64,000 nt of DNA from Talaromyces rugulosus (taxonomy: Eukaryota; Ascomycota; Eurotiomycetes; Eurotiales; Trichocomaceae). The notes below the pieces were generated by a model. The model was not told the DNA's origin. It was given only the letters and a program-made list of their open reading frames with translations, and made no database searches. Location of the stretch: positions 1-64,000 of the forward strand of contig NC_049561.1 of the NCBI RefSeq assembly GCF_013368755.1, written 5' to 3'. This document shows, piece after piece, positions 22,445 through 35,302 of this stretch (positions are counted from its first letter, which is position 1; every line of letters starts with the position of its first letter). A program made the translations under genes and the position numbers.

Positions 22445-25400
22445 TAGACTTCCGCATAACCCATTTTGGGTCGAAGGTCACGACCCAAAACCCAACCCGG
22501 TCTGGGTCTGGGTCGAAGCTTCATAACCCAGGCCCAACCCAGGCCCAGTCACTGGGGCCCCAGAAAACCCAGAAATAACCCATTTCGACCCAGTTCCGGC
22601 ATAAATTATGGTATAATTATTTAAATTACACGCCGTCATTTTTCCCGTTTTGATGTTTACACTGAAATAGAACACTTTCTACCAGGAAATCAATGAAATC
22701 TTTAAGGAATTTCTTAAATATGAAAAGGGCATATCGAATTCACTGTTGCTTATCTTTTACAATGCCTCGTTCTACATGGAAAGGCCGTATCTACGGTGTG
22801 GTGGGAAAATGCGCATCTATCGTCGTACCGATGTAGTTATATATGTTAAACATATATTCACACATTATACATTTCTACATGAATCAAATAAATATTTCGG
22901 GGAATATTAGAATGTATTGAACTGTTTAAATGTTCTACTGTTGTCAGAATATCAAACCGTTCTATTGATAATTCCGACGCTTGTCAGAATACCTAGATAT
23001 CTACATTTAAGTCGAAGGCTTCAACTTTGAAAGTAGGACGGGATGAATTTTTTTGGCTAGGCTTGGGGAAACTGGGGTGGGAATTGGGGTTTGACTGGGG
23101 TTTGACTGGGCCTTGACTGGGTTCTCTGGGTTGTCTCTGGGCTATTACTGGGTTATTACAGGGATAATGCATTAGGTCCACATAATATCAGTATACCAAA
23201 CCAATGAATGAGAGGACAAGGATTCATTCCATCTGACATATCAATTAACTTGACTTTCTCATTTTTCTCATTTTTCTAATTGTAGTGCTTTTCCATCTCA
23301 GTATGTTATTCATATTTTCCCTTTACCTCTCCCCTTCGTGATGCTTACATATCTTTTGTCATGTCTCAAAGCCAGCTTTCCGACTTCACATCGTCACTTT
23401 ATAGTGGAGATATTGATGATCTTCCATCTCTCTCAACGCAACAAATCACTCCATCCGCAAGTCATCATACAATTGATTCTGGCTTCCACCGGCCAGATGA
23501 CCTCCTCGTTCCCCCTTCTTTGATACGTGTTGGACCTGATCGCCGGAATAGGTTTGTTCTCTACGACAAGATGTCACACAACGAGTTTATCGACTGGTGG
23601 TTACAGACGGACTATGGGCGGAAAAGAAAGATCAACTGGGATTCACATCGCCACACGGTGATCTGGAATAGCTACAACCAGGTTGCTGAGGGTGTAGATG
23701 GCACACCAAAGGTCATGTGCAAACGCTGTGGAAAGATTCTTGAGCATCCTTATTCCCTGAGTCTGAACAGTTCCGGCAAAGCGCAGTATCACGGCACATC
23801 AACAATCCAGAAACATCTGAAGACAGCTGGGTGCCTACGGTCGGAGAAGGGAAAGAAGGCAGAGATTACAAAGTTTCTCCAAAAAGAGGTATGTTTTAGA
23901 CTGTGAAACGATACTTAGATACTAATCTATGGTATGTCTTCCTAGGGCGAAATCTCAGCAGATATACCCTTTTTACAAGAGGACTGGGAAGACGATATCT
24001 TGCAATTCCTGACTCTCAATCGGCTACCATTCCACCTCATCGAGCATCCATCATTTAAGCGGATTATCTACAAAGCGCGTTCTGCTCTTGTCGCTCCAGT
24101 GATCCCGTCTGCCGATACAATCCGTCGCCGATTAGGGAGCTTGGTCAAAGACCGGCAGCAGCGGGTTCTTCGTACGCTACCTGCTGGTTCAAAGATATCT
24201 ATTGCGCTTGACTGTTGGACATCTCCATTCTCGCAGGCATTTATGGCGATCACTGGTTATTTTATCGACAGTGATTGGGTTTATCGTGAGGTGCTTCTTG
24301 GTTTTAAGCCACTTCACGGTACACATACGGGGTCTTACTTAAGTGGTGTTCTGATGGAAACCCTGGTAGAGAACAACATTGAAGATAGAGTGTTTGGGCT
24401 GACCACAGATAATGCATCAAACAATAAGGCATTAGCTGCGTCTCTCCAACAAGCTTTATCAGATGGTGTCATTATTACACGAATACCATGCCTTGCCCAT
24501 GTTATCCAGCTCAGTCTTAATCAGCTTCTTGTTCGGATTAAGGCAGTTCCATCCAATGAATCCGCGGAGACAAAGTGGACAGAGAGTCAGTCCAGGCTGG
24601 TTCAAGAGAATGCGAAGCAATGTCAGATCTCTTCTACATTGAACAAAGTACGTTATCTTGCAATTTATATAAATGCAAGCCCCCAGCGCCGAGAGACATT
24701 CTACAATCTTCAGACAACAAACGTCAAGATTGTTCCCATCCAAGATGTGAAAACACGATGGAATTCTACATTTCTTATGCTTCGCCGGGCCAAACGGCTA
24801 CGTGCTATCTTCTCTTTATTTTGTGCAGAGTATGACTGTGAGGAGATGCTACTTAGCGAGCACGAGTGGCGCCAAATTGACTATCTTCTCTGTATCACTG
24901 AGCCGTTCTTCGATTATACAACCCAGTTATCAAAGACTCGAGACGTCACTGCCCACTATGTGTTCAAGATTTACAACCGACTTTTTGATCATCTTGAGCG
25001 ATCACAGACACAGCTACAACGGAAGCGTGTCCCATGGAAGAAACAAATGCTGGACGCACTGGACGCTGGACGGACCAAGCTTGATGAGTACTACGCTCAA
25101 ACCGATACTATTCGAGGGCATATCTATGCCGTCAGTACGATGCTTGCACCAGTGAATAAATTTAGATTCTTTCTCTCTAGCGATTGGGATCAGAAGTGGC
25201 GAGATATCTATCGCAACGCCTTTCAGCAAGCCCTCATCCCATACCAAGCGCAAGTAAAAAGTCAAAGCCAGGATGCATACAGCTCTCACACTGCAGCTCA
25301 ACCAAGCTCAAGGCTGGAGGAGATGCTTGATGGAAAGGATATACAGCCACGAGCGATGACTGATGAAATTAGTCAATATCTTGATAGTGGTCAGTGATTA

Positions 25401-26258
25401 TCCACTACCTATGTATTGCTAGTTCACTAATCTTAAACTAGATACTGTTTCTGTTGGGCCACTTATCTTTTGGAAAGAGCATCAATATCGCTTTCCAGCT
25501 ATTGCCGCCCTTGCGCGAGATGCGCTCTCCTTCCCAGCCACTGGTGCAGGAGTGGAACGCCTCTTTAATACTGCTCGAGATGTTTGTCACTATCGTCGTG
25601 GGAGAATGAAGACCGAGACGATTGAGGAGTTGATGATGTTTCTTTGTACATCCAAATTCGATATAGAGGCACAGGAAGCAAAGCTTCTTGAAAAATTCTT
25701 CTCACAGGATGAGCTTGAGGCGGCGAAAGAAGAAAGGGAAGAGAAGCTTAACAAGGATGAGATCAATCCAATTAGTGATACAGAGGAGCAAGAGGATGAG
25801 CTAGAAAATGGACCAGAGAATGAAATGGAGGATATAGGACTAGATACGACTTCCTTATCTGCTGCTGAACCAGATAGTCCAGGCTCACCGTCATTACCAC
25901 CAACCTGTACACAGACACGGGTATCAGGGCGGAAACGTAAGAGCCGGGAAGATGATATATTTGAATATCATTAGTTAAATATGTAAATTCTAAATAAAGG
26001 CTTTTCTTTTACCTTTTTTCCTAATAAATCTGTAAAGTAAATACTCAAAAATACAACTACAAAATGCATAAGTTATGCAATTAGAATTCTTGGTATATTT
26101 GTTATGTTTGTAACCCAATTTGGGGCCCCAGGCCCAGTACTGGGTTACCCAGTCCAACCCAGACCCATTACTGGGTCGACATGTTTGACCCAAAACCCAA
26201 CCCAGTCTGGGTTGGGTCTGGGTTGGGTCTGGGTTTTACTGGGTCGTGCGGAAGACTA
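22445..26258 (+). mobile_element. hAT transposon copy 2, apparently intact
   Basis: 3814-bp element bounded by terminal inverted repeats TAGACTTCCGCATAACCCA and (reverse) TAGTCTTCCGCACGACCCA. It is flanked by a perfect 8-bp target duplication cttcttat at 22437-22444 and 26259-26266. Subterminal zones (22460-22570 and 26120-26240) are packed with AACCCAG/GGGTY words, typical hAT transposase-binding repeats. It carries one gene with an uninterrupted coding sequence after splicing. The uninserted target is visible in other TLH-II copies (about 28043, 39531 and 43771). Unlike its host sequence it shows no RIP. Confidence 0.97.
23361..25974 (+). CDS. hAT transposase (BED finger, RNase H-like core, dimerisation domain)
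   Basis: Three exons: 23361-23888, 23946-25389 and 25442-25974, with GT-AG introns of 57 and 52 bp, both with an actaatc-type branch site, giving 834 aa. Removing the introns joins LQKE to GEISADI and LDSDTVS to VGPLIFW in frame. An N-terminal BED-type finger (CKRCGK, then KHLKTAGC) spans about residues 117-160. The catalytic triad candidates are D near 264 (LDCWTSPF), D near 329 (TTDNASNN) and E near 694 (GVERLFNTARD). The C-terminal hAT dimerisation region ends MKTETIEELMMFLCTS, followed by an acidic and then a basic tail (GRKRKSRED, probable nuclear signal). Its role is cut-and-paste transposition in the nucleus. I see no stop or frameshift, so it may be active. Confidence 0.95.
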
Positions 26259-26266
26259 CTTCTTAT

Positions 26267-28010
26267 GCCTGCTGGGCCACCAACATCTATGTGATCTTGA
26301 TTATCCTAGACAATTGAAGGGTGGACATTAATGCACTCTCCCACCCACCCTACTCTTTGATACCCATGACAGCCAATCCACTGATGATGCCACTATAGTA
26401 TTCATATTCAGCTTAGCTATCTAATCGATGATTTAACATGCTGATACACCACCATAATATGGCCTGATCCGCGGGACTTAATGATTAATCAGCTAGGTCC
26501 TACATCTCCTCGATTAGATCCTTACTGGCTATAGACTCATTATCTTTCTCTACAACAGCCTCAATCATCTACTCTATAGTCATCTGCTGGTCCGTTATCA
26601 ACTAAAACTAGATAATCTGCTGCTGCACACTCTATATAATATATCAAATTATACACTGCCACACGTCCTAGTACTTCACTATGGTGCTAGGGTCTATTCG
26701 CGCCTGGAACAGGGCGCTGGGCATCTAGTCTACCTATTTCTAGTGCATCTCATATTGACTGAACATATTTAATCGCATTAATATGGTCCGCTGGGCCACT
26801 ATGACAATCCAGGCGAATTATTCTCTAATCTCAGCCAATACTGGTTCCTTCTCAGGATCTGGCTAGTCTAATAACACCTGCAATATCCCCTAATGCTCAT
26901 CCAACAAATGCATAGTCTATCCCATATGTTCCATCTATAGGTTCACCTCGCATAGCTTATAGGCCCAGATACACGCCTCCTCAGCTTCTTTAATCTACTA
27001 CTCGCACTGTATAATTGTCTGCTTCATAGCCTGCTCAGCCACATCCCACAGAGACCGCTCGCTAGACCGCACAGAGACCAGGTTGTCAGCGGCATTGATA
27101 TCAACAACAAACCGCTAAGACCCAGGTCTATGGCGCATAAATTGCTGGCTATAGACGACCTACCATAGACAATCAGGTTTAAGGACATGGATCACATGCT
27201 TACGGGATCGACCATATACTTAGGAATTCTTCCATACATGTTAGGTACAACAATACTACTAGATCCAGATAACCATCTTAACCACTAAATGGCATCCAAG
27301 ATAACAATATTAATATATAAAATATTGAGGATCATCTAATAACACAATACATACAATAAGCTTGCAGGGAATAATGATATAGATAGCTTATTACATACAT
27401 TCAGAATACTAGTTATAATACTCATGGAATGATGATATATATCAGCCATAGCGCTCGGCCTGATATGCAGGTTAACGTAAATATTCATCCAATTAACCAT
27501 CTAATACTACCTAGTAACATAAACAACAAATCATAACCCAGTATTTAGGCTCGTACTACAATATCTATACAATATTCAGCATCACCATATTTCTACAAAT
27601 ACATTAAATGATGGATGGTAGTCCCCCTAACCAGGATATAAAAACAACTCTAAAATCACACTAAAATAACCTTAAACTTTTATCACTTTTCTACTTTAAG
27701 TAATAGTTGTGGTCCTAATCAGATATAATACTTCCATACCCTAACCACCTCAAAATATAACCCTAACAATTTTCAATAACTTATAACAACATAGCTAATC
27801 GGTTAAATACACTCAAACTGATACTATATATTAATAGCGGCGTCACATATCCCTAGTCCAAATTTGAGCCTCTACCCTAATATAAATACAGGCGTGGAGA
27901 GTTAGTTGAATTAAAAAAACCAACCAACTCCCTTTTACCTAGCACAACGCTAACGTTTGTTAACAAAATAAAATCAACAGACTAGTCAGTTGCTTTTCCA
28001 TTGATAATAG
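26267..28010 (-). pseudogene. TLH-II copy 1, 5' segment and constant right end
   Basis: Continues copy 1 immediately after the hAT target duplication (gcctgctgggccacc) to the N-terminal zinc-finger area near 27530 and then about 400 bp of upstream sequence. The last bases, gactagtcagttgcttttcc then attgataatag, are the constant right end seen again at 29791, 41287, 51824, 51997 and 52213. Coding sequence is heavily interrupted. Confidence 0.85.
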
Positions 28011-29791
28011 GTTCAAACAATCCTCAGTCTCAGCTGTCTCTTCCCATGCCTGCTGGGCCACCAACATCCGCACGATCTTGATCATCCCGGACAATTGGGG
28101 GATGGACGTCAACGTACTCTCCCACCCACCCTGCTCCTTGATACCCATGACAGCCAATCTACTGATAATACCACTATAGTATTTATATTTGGCTTAGCTA
28201 TCTAATCAATAATCTAATATACTAATACACCACCGCAATATAGCCTGATCTATAGGACTTAATAATTGATCAGCTGGGTCCTACATCTTCTCAATTGGGT
28301 CCTTACTAGCCATAGACTTATTATCTTTTTCTACAATAATCTTAATCATCTGCTCTATAGCCGTCTGCTAGTCTGTTATCAACTAAAACTAGGTAGTCTA
28401 CTGCTGTATGTTCTGCACAATATATTAAATCATACACTACTATATATCCTGGTATTTTACCATAGTATTAAGGTCCATTCATGCCTAGAATGGGATATTG
28501 GGCATCTAGTCTACCTATTTCTAGTGTATCTTATACCAACTAAATATATTCAATTGCGTTAATATAGTCTACTAGACCACTATAATAATCCAGGCGAATC
28601 GCTCTCTAATCTCAGCTAACACCAGTTTCTTCTCAGGATCCAGCTAATCCAATAATGCCTACAATATCTCCCAATACTCATCCAACAAATGCACGGCCTA
28701 TCCCATACATTCCATCCATAGATTCACCTCGCATAACTCATAGACCTGGATGCGCGCCTTCTTAACTTTTTCAATCTACTGCTCACACTGCATAATCATC
28801 TACTTCATAGCCTGCTCAGCCACATTCCACAGGGGCCGCTCGCTGGACTGCACAGAGACTGGATTGTCAGCAGCGTCGATGTCAACAATAAACTGCTAGG
28901 ATCCAGATCTGTGGCACATAAATTGCTGGCTATGAACAACCTGCCATAGATAATTAGGTTTAGAGGCATAGATCACATATTTATAGGGTCAACTGCGTAC
29001 TTAAGAATTCTCCTATACATATTGGATACAACAATGCTGCTGGATCTAAATGACCGTCTTGACCACCAAATGGCATCTAGAATAACGATATTGATATGTG
29101 GGATATTAGAGATCATCTAATAATACAATACGTGCAATGGGCTTACAAAGAATAGTAATATGGGTAGCCTGTTACATATATTCAGGGTACTGGTTATAAT
29201 ACTCACGGAATAATAATATATATTAGCCATGGCGCTCAGCCTAATGTATAGATCAACATAAATGTTTGTCCAATTAACCATCTAATACCATCTGATGACA
29301 TAAACAACAAATCATAACCTGGTATTTAGGCTCGTACTGCAATATCTGTGTAATATTCAGCATTACTATGTTTCTACAAATGCATTAAATAATGGATAGT
29401 AGTCCTCCTGACCAGGACATGAAAACAACTCTAAAATCACACTAAAATAACCTTAAACTTTTATCACTTTTCTACTTTAAGTAATGGTTGTGGTCCTAAT
29501 CAGGTATAACACTTCTATACCCTAATTACCTTAAAATATAATCTTAACAATTTTTAATAACTTATAATAATATAGCTAATCAATTAAATACACTCAAACT
29601 GATACTGTATATTAATAGCAGCATCATATATCCCTAGTCCAAATTTGAGCCTCTACCCTAATATAAATACAGGCGTAGAAAGTCGGTTGAATTAAAAAAA
29701 CTAACTAACTCCCTTTTACCTAGCACAACACTAACGTTTATTAACAAAATAAAATCAACAGACTAGTCAGTTGCTTTTCCATTGATGATAG
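28011..29791 (-). pseudogene. TLH-II copy 2, truncated (5' third only)
   Basis: Starts inside the TLH-II gene at gttcaaacaatcc (equivalent to 22408 in copy 1) directly after the right end of copy 1, and runs to the constant end attgatgatag. It preserves the uninserted hAT target as ctcttcccatgcctg. The minus strand near 29310-29350 reads an OrsD-like start (RVMICCLCHQMVLDGQL). Stops are frequent, and it is less AT-shifted than copies 3 and 4. Confidence 0.88.
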
Positions 29792-32700
29792 ATCCCTGCC
29801 TAGCCAGCTTACTCAATAGCATAGCTTCTTCCAGCGCATCCAAGAGTCCAGGATCCTGTCAACTTCCCATTCCAAATTTCCGTTGATCTAGAGCTCAGGA
29901 CATTCCTCTTCCAGTTAACCAGCGAGGGGCTCAGTCAAAACAACACAGCAGAGCTTATCTAGGAAAAAGATATAGTATACTCATACGCCCTATAATAAAT
30001 CTAATTCAAAGATATATCCTATCTTACACAGTATCTTATATAGCCTTTTAAACTGATAGCCCAGCTTCCTACCTAGTCGTTCTATATCCCATCCTTCATT
30101 ACTGACGTAGACGTAGTCACCAACTCCAAAGTCTATCTCCCATCTGCGCTTATTCACTTACCATTACTATCTGCCTTATACTTCCACAATATTATTACGG
30201 GCGTGGTCCCATATACACTCTAAACACTATACCTATGCTCAGACTTCCTTCTCATTCAGTATATAGCTTCTAGACAGCATTAATAACACCCAATTAAACA
30301 ACATCCAAAGAGCATAACCTTTTTCTATCTCAAATAGGAACATCCCTATAGATTCCTATGGCAGTGACGCAGCTGCAAAGTCAATAATTAATAGATACTC
30401 CAACCAGTCATCCATTACAAAGTTAACATATAGCCACAGCCGCTGCTAAAAATACTGATTCACTATCTCTATTTATCCATCTATCTAGACATACCATACT
30501 ATCAACAGCTTTACCTTAATGTAAAGAATTCAGCACGCCTCTCCCCAGAACTCAGAAATAAACTGGCCTCCTCAATCTAATACAATACTGTCTGGCAGGC
30601 CTATCCACAGAAAAATATACCGAATCCATAACTTTGCCATATCTCTAGCTGTCACCCCCTTATAACACAATATAAAGACCAGTCTTTTAATCAAGCGGTC
30701 AACAGTAACAAAAACATTATCGAATCCCCATTTATCCTAAGACAGCTCCATGAAGTCCATCAACAAATACTGCCAAGGTCATACTAAGATAGGTAACAGT
30801 TAGAGAAATCCAAGAGCCCTATCCCTACACATATTCGTCCTCTTGCATATTTTACAATTATCTACATACCGGTTCACATCATTACTCCATACCTCCCAGT
30901 AGAACCATTCTCAGACTAGCTTCAGCATCTTTATACATCCTGGGTGCGCTGTTACGGGTTATCAATATACTTCGTCTAGCAGTCATACTCGTAAATCATC
31001 TTTCTTAGAAACATAGAGTCATTCATTAAAGAAAAGTCGTCCTTCAATCACCCTATAGCTCTCCCCTTTCCCTGAGAGTAAAACTTTAGCACCTTTCTTA
31101 GCCACATATTCTTCATTAGCCACCAACACCTTAATAACAATATCATCCTCTACAGTTAGAATGACCAGTTCTGCATATACTATCTTAAGTATAATCTTAT
31201 CATCAATTTTATACCGCGGCAGTAGCGTTCAGTTCTAATGGTCAAGATTTTTCGCCTTTTCATCTTCTCTCTAGATAAGGATATCCACCAATATATTCAC
31301 TTTTCCTAGTTAGTATCTGAGTACAAAGTGATATTTCTCTAAGAATTCACACCATCAAGCTTATCAGGCGTTCAGAGTTTTAGTAGTCATAAAGTACTTA
31401 AGAGCCTAATAATCCAATAAGACATCAAAGGACTCCTATCCTCTCAGTCCAATCAATTCAGACTTCTATTTCCTCAAAGCCTTTATTACTGCCAGTAGTT
31501 CCTTATCATAGATATCATAATTATGCTTAGCTAAGATCATTAATGCGGAGTAGTACACAACCAGATGCCATTCCTCATCTTCACACAATTAAAATAAGAC
31601 TGCAACTACTACTCTGTCTAACACATCCGTTTCCACACAGGTTTAATAATTAGGATTGTAATAGGCTAGTACCAAGGCTTCCAATAATTTCTTTTTCAGA
31701 CTTTCAAATACTTCTTCACACTCCTTACTCCATATAAATAGAATATCAGTTCAAGTAAGATAATACAATAGCCTTACAGTTCAGCTATAGACCTTTATAA
31801 ACTTCCAATAAAAGTTACAGAAACCAAGGAATGACTATACTCCTAAAACTATTATTAGCGTCTTCCAGAAAAAGATAACCTTAATCTTTACTAGATCAAC
31901 CTCTATCCTCTCTAAGATAATAATAAAGCCCAAATACTTAGTTAATATGATATAAAACTCACATTTTTTGATACTAGCTTACAGTCCTGTCTCTTGGAGT
32001 CTTTCCAACATCTATCACACATGCATCTCATGCTCTAGCTCGTTCTTGCTATATATCAATAGATCGTCAATAAATATAATCACGAACTGGTCAAGGTAGT
32101 CTATGAAGATATCATTAATCAGTCATTGAAATGTTGCTGGTCCATTAGTGAGGCTAAACAGTATTACCTTATACTTAAAAGTGCCATACTGACAATAGAA
32201 GGTGGTCAGATCTATGAAATCTAGGTGCATTCAGATTTGGTGGAACCCCTGTCTAATATCCAGCTTAATAAAGATCTTTACCTTACTTAAGCACTTAAAG
32301 ACTTTCTCAATAAATGGCAGTGGATATTAGTCCTTTCTGGTCAAAGCGTTCAGCTTGCGGTAATCAATATAGAAGCAGAATCCACTATCAGCTTTCTTAG
32401 CTATAAGAATTAAAGACATGAATAGTATATTACTAGAGACGATAAATCCTTTATCTAGATTATCAATAATATAGTCTTGGGCTGTTTAGAGCTGTTCCTC
32501 TGATATTTAATATAAAGAACTATAACCCAACTCTAGGTCTTGATTCAACTCAATCTTATGGTTATATTTCTAGTGAACTGATAACTCATCTAAATAGATC
32601 TTCAAGAAGACATCAGCGAACTCACAATACTGATCTAGCAGCTGCTGCTTAATCTCCTTACTTTTAGTTAACTTAGCCGTTCTTTTCTTTTCAGTTTCCA

Positions 32701-35302
32701 GCGCCTACTCTATCTTATAAAGACTAGTTATAAAGATATCTATAATCTTACTTTTTATATAATAATGGAATCCAGCAGCTCCAATAATTACTATGTCTAT
32801 TCTATACGTCCTTCTTTCTAAGCATTAGCAATATAGATTTCTCATTAGACTAATAACTAGTAATGCTTCCTTAATACTACCAAAAGATCCTATAGCATTC
32901 TCTAATCATAAGGCTTTCTCTATTTTCTACAATTCTATCCTTGATTACATCCTTTATGTTCTTCCTATAACTATAGGCGCTTTCCTTTGGGGTTCTAATT
33001 GTAGAAGTAGGATAGATTCTTCTATTAATTAATCTTGGCGCTCTATATCAGCTTGGTGCTTAAGATTAACTAGTCTATTTCTCCTTAGTATTATCTTTAA
33101 TATATAGATGAATTACTCTCTCTCCATTTAATCTTTAAGAGACACATTCTCCGGCCATAAAAGATAATAATTTCTATAATCTATTAATATATTATACTTC
33201 TCTAGCCACATACAACCTAAAATAATATCATAACAGCCTAGTCACACTAAGAGAAAGAGTAGATACTATTATATCCAGCTATTAACAATCAGTATTAAGA
33301 TCATAAGGTGTATAACTAGTTCCACTGTCTTCCCATCATATCCTCTCATCCCATAGAGTTCAGAAACGGGTACTGTATATATCTAAAAATATCATACAAG
33401 CTTCTCCGCTAAAAATATATCTAAAAAGGCAAATCCATTAACTTTAATATCAGCTAAAGCTTTAATACAAATTAAATATCCATTCTTAGCTAGCTAAATA
33501 GATACAGTTATGCTATTCTTCTCTCTCCCTATCAGCTGTAAGAGATCTAAAGCTTCATTATCCATACTTAATGCGCCTAAGAAGAAGACTTCTCCTAAAT
33601 ATAGATATTTTCCGACTCCTTACCTACATTATCCTCCAAGGCCTTCAGATCCGGAGCCTTCTTCTTAAAGGAGCACTTGTCAGCACAGTAACCGTTTAAT
33701 TTACAATTAAAGCACTTATCCTTATTTATTAGCTTCTTCTTTTCTTCCCAGGAAAGCTGCAGTTAAGAAACTTTATTCTTCAGCTTCAATCCTCCGGAGA
33801 TATTTAACTGATAGCCTCCCTAGCTATGGCCTTTGCTGCTCCTAATCCCATGGCTATAGGCGCGTCGTTCCCCTTTAGCGATCTGCTCAAAGCAGTTGAC
33901 AGTAGTGTAACATCCTTGTACAAAGATCTAGTATAATACCATTAGATTGGTGCTTTCCTTGATCATAGCGCGCTATATATCAAATAAAAATTTATGATAG
34001 AGTTCCTTCTTCCATTCTAATAGGGCAAGGCCAGCTTCCTGGACAAGAAGCGTGAATTTCGACAAAAAGATCTAAAACTTCAAATCTCTCATTACTAGAC
34101 AACAGAGTTCCATCTTCACATTAATCACACAGTTCTCATCCATATAGATTGTTCTTAAATGCTCAAAGATATCACCAACATCCTAATAACATTGTGCTGA
34201 GTCCTTCCAGAATCATGAAAGCAAGTAATTAGCCACTTCTCCCTTACACATCCCCTTCACGTACACCATACGGGCCAGGGCTGTTAGGTAATGGTCAGCA
34301 TTAACTTCCAACTTATTCTCAACATCGATCTCCCATAATTCGTACTTAGGATCAATTCCATCCAATAGCAGCTGACCATCTAGCAGCTTGGTGATCTTCT
34401 TTTTATGGTCTCTCCTAGCTGGAGAGATATTAGCAATTACAGCATTACGCTTTATAATCAGTTCAGATATAGCCTGATAATAGTCAGCTAGATTACTCTT
34501 AAGATTCTAAATCTCTTCTCTTATAGAGTCAATTTCCTCTATATCGTTATTGCTAGACTCAGTAAGAGTCTCTTCTAATCATTTCTCCTACATAGAGAGA
34601 TGTTAGAATAAACCTTCAAACAGGCCTCTAGGATCACTTCTACAAAGCTCAAGGAATTTATTCTTATTAAGTAGTCCCTCAGGAACATCTCTAAGCTTCA
34701 GTTCTTCAAGATTAATAGTCAAGCGGCGATTAGGCTCTCCTATATCATTATTGCTGGTGCTCTCGCTATACTAACATCCATTAGCAGTACTTAGTCTTGC
34801 CATCATACTAACTCACAAGATTTCTAGATTTCGAATAAAAATAAATAAAGATTCAGGGTTAGAGCGCTAATAAGACGTTTATTATAACTATACAGACTGT
34901 GCTAAACACAAAAAGGTTGAGATAAAGAAAAGTCTACTCCTAACTAGAATACTGACTACAGCTAAATGCTGGCTATGCTAATCATAAAAAAGACAAAGAT
35001 AAAATATAACAATGCTTATTGTAATGTGACGTGCCTTTTCCAAAGATATTTGATTCTTATCTAGAGGTGCAATTCTCTAAAACAACAAGCATAGGAAAGA
35101 AATCTAACTACCAGGACCTGCGGGAAGGTTTTATCTTGTGTGCTTAGATAACCAGCTTGACCCCTTATAGCCCCGGGGTGAGGCTATCCCCAGATCTGGC
35201 ACTGCAGGTTAGGGTTGATGCCCTTCCTGCCTAAGGCCTCCCATCCGGCCACGAGGCCGCTCCTACCCTTGGGGATAGCCTCAGGCTCAGCCGTCACAGG
35301 TT
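29792..35302 (-). mobile_element. Ty3/Gypsy chromovirus, 3'-truncated and RIP-inactivated
   Basis: Minus-strand order is gag (about 34806-33800), CCHC knuckle (33680-33725), reverse transcriptase with [12 protein letters not shown] near 32040-32090, RNase H, integrase with a YVDNCKICKR zinc motif near 30840-30890, then a chromodomain-like tail (EWEVDRILDS) at about 29800-29880. RT before integrase identifies Ty3/Gypsy rather than Copia. In the knuckle the His is a Tyr codon, the change C-to-T would make. Every domain has stops, mostly TAG or TAA. The right end begins TGTGACGG, a 5' LTR. There is no 3' LTR: the left end is cut inside the chromodomain at the junction with TLH-II copy 2. Confidence 0.9.
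34850..35302 (-). repeat. 5' LTR of the Gypsy element (inner edge approximate)
   Basis: The right boundary is sharp: gccgtcaca (TGTGACGGC on the minus strand) meets TLH-I sequence at 35303. The outer about 145 bp is GC-rich and contains the inverted pair tgaggctatcccc / ggggatagcctca; the rest is AT-rich. The inner boundary is only bracketed by the gag start (ATG near 34806), because the partner LTR is missing. Confidence 0.65.

Noticed and set aside
35158..35302. Separate small inverted-repeat element (MITE) with tgaggctatcccc ends
   Set aside because: The segment starts TGTGACGG on the minus strand and leads directly into the gag gene of the Gypsy element, so it is better read as the outer part of its LTR.
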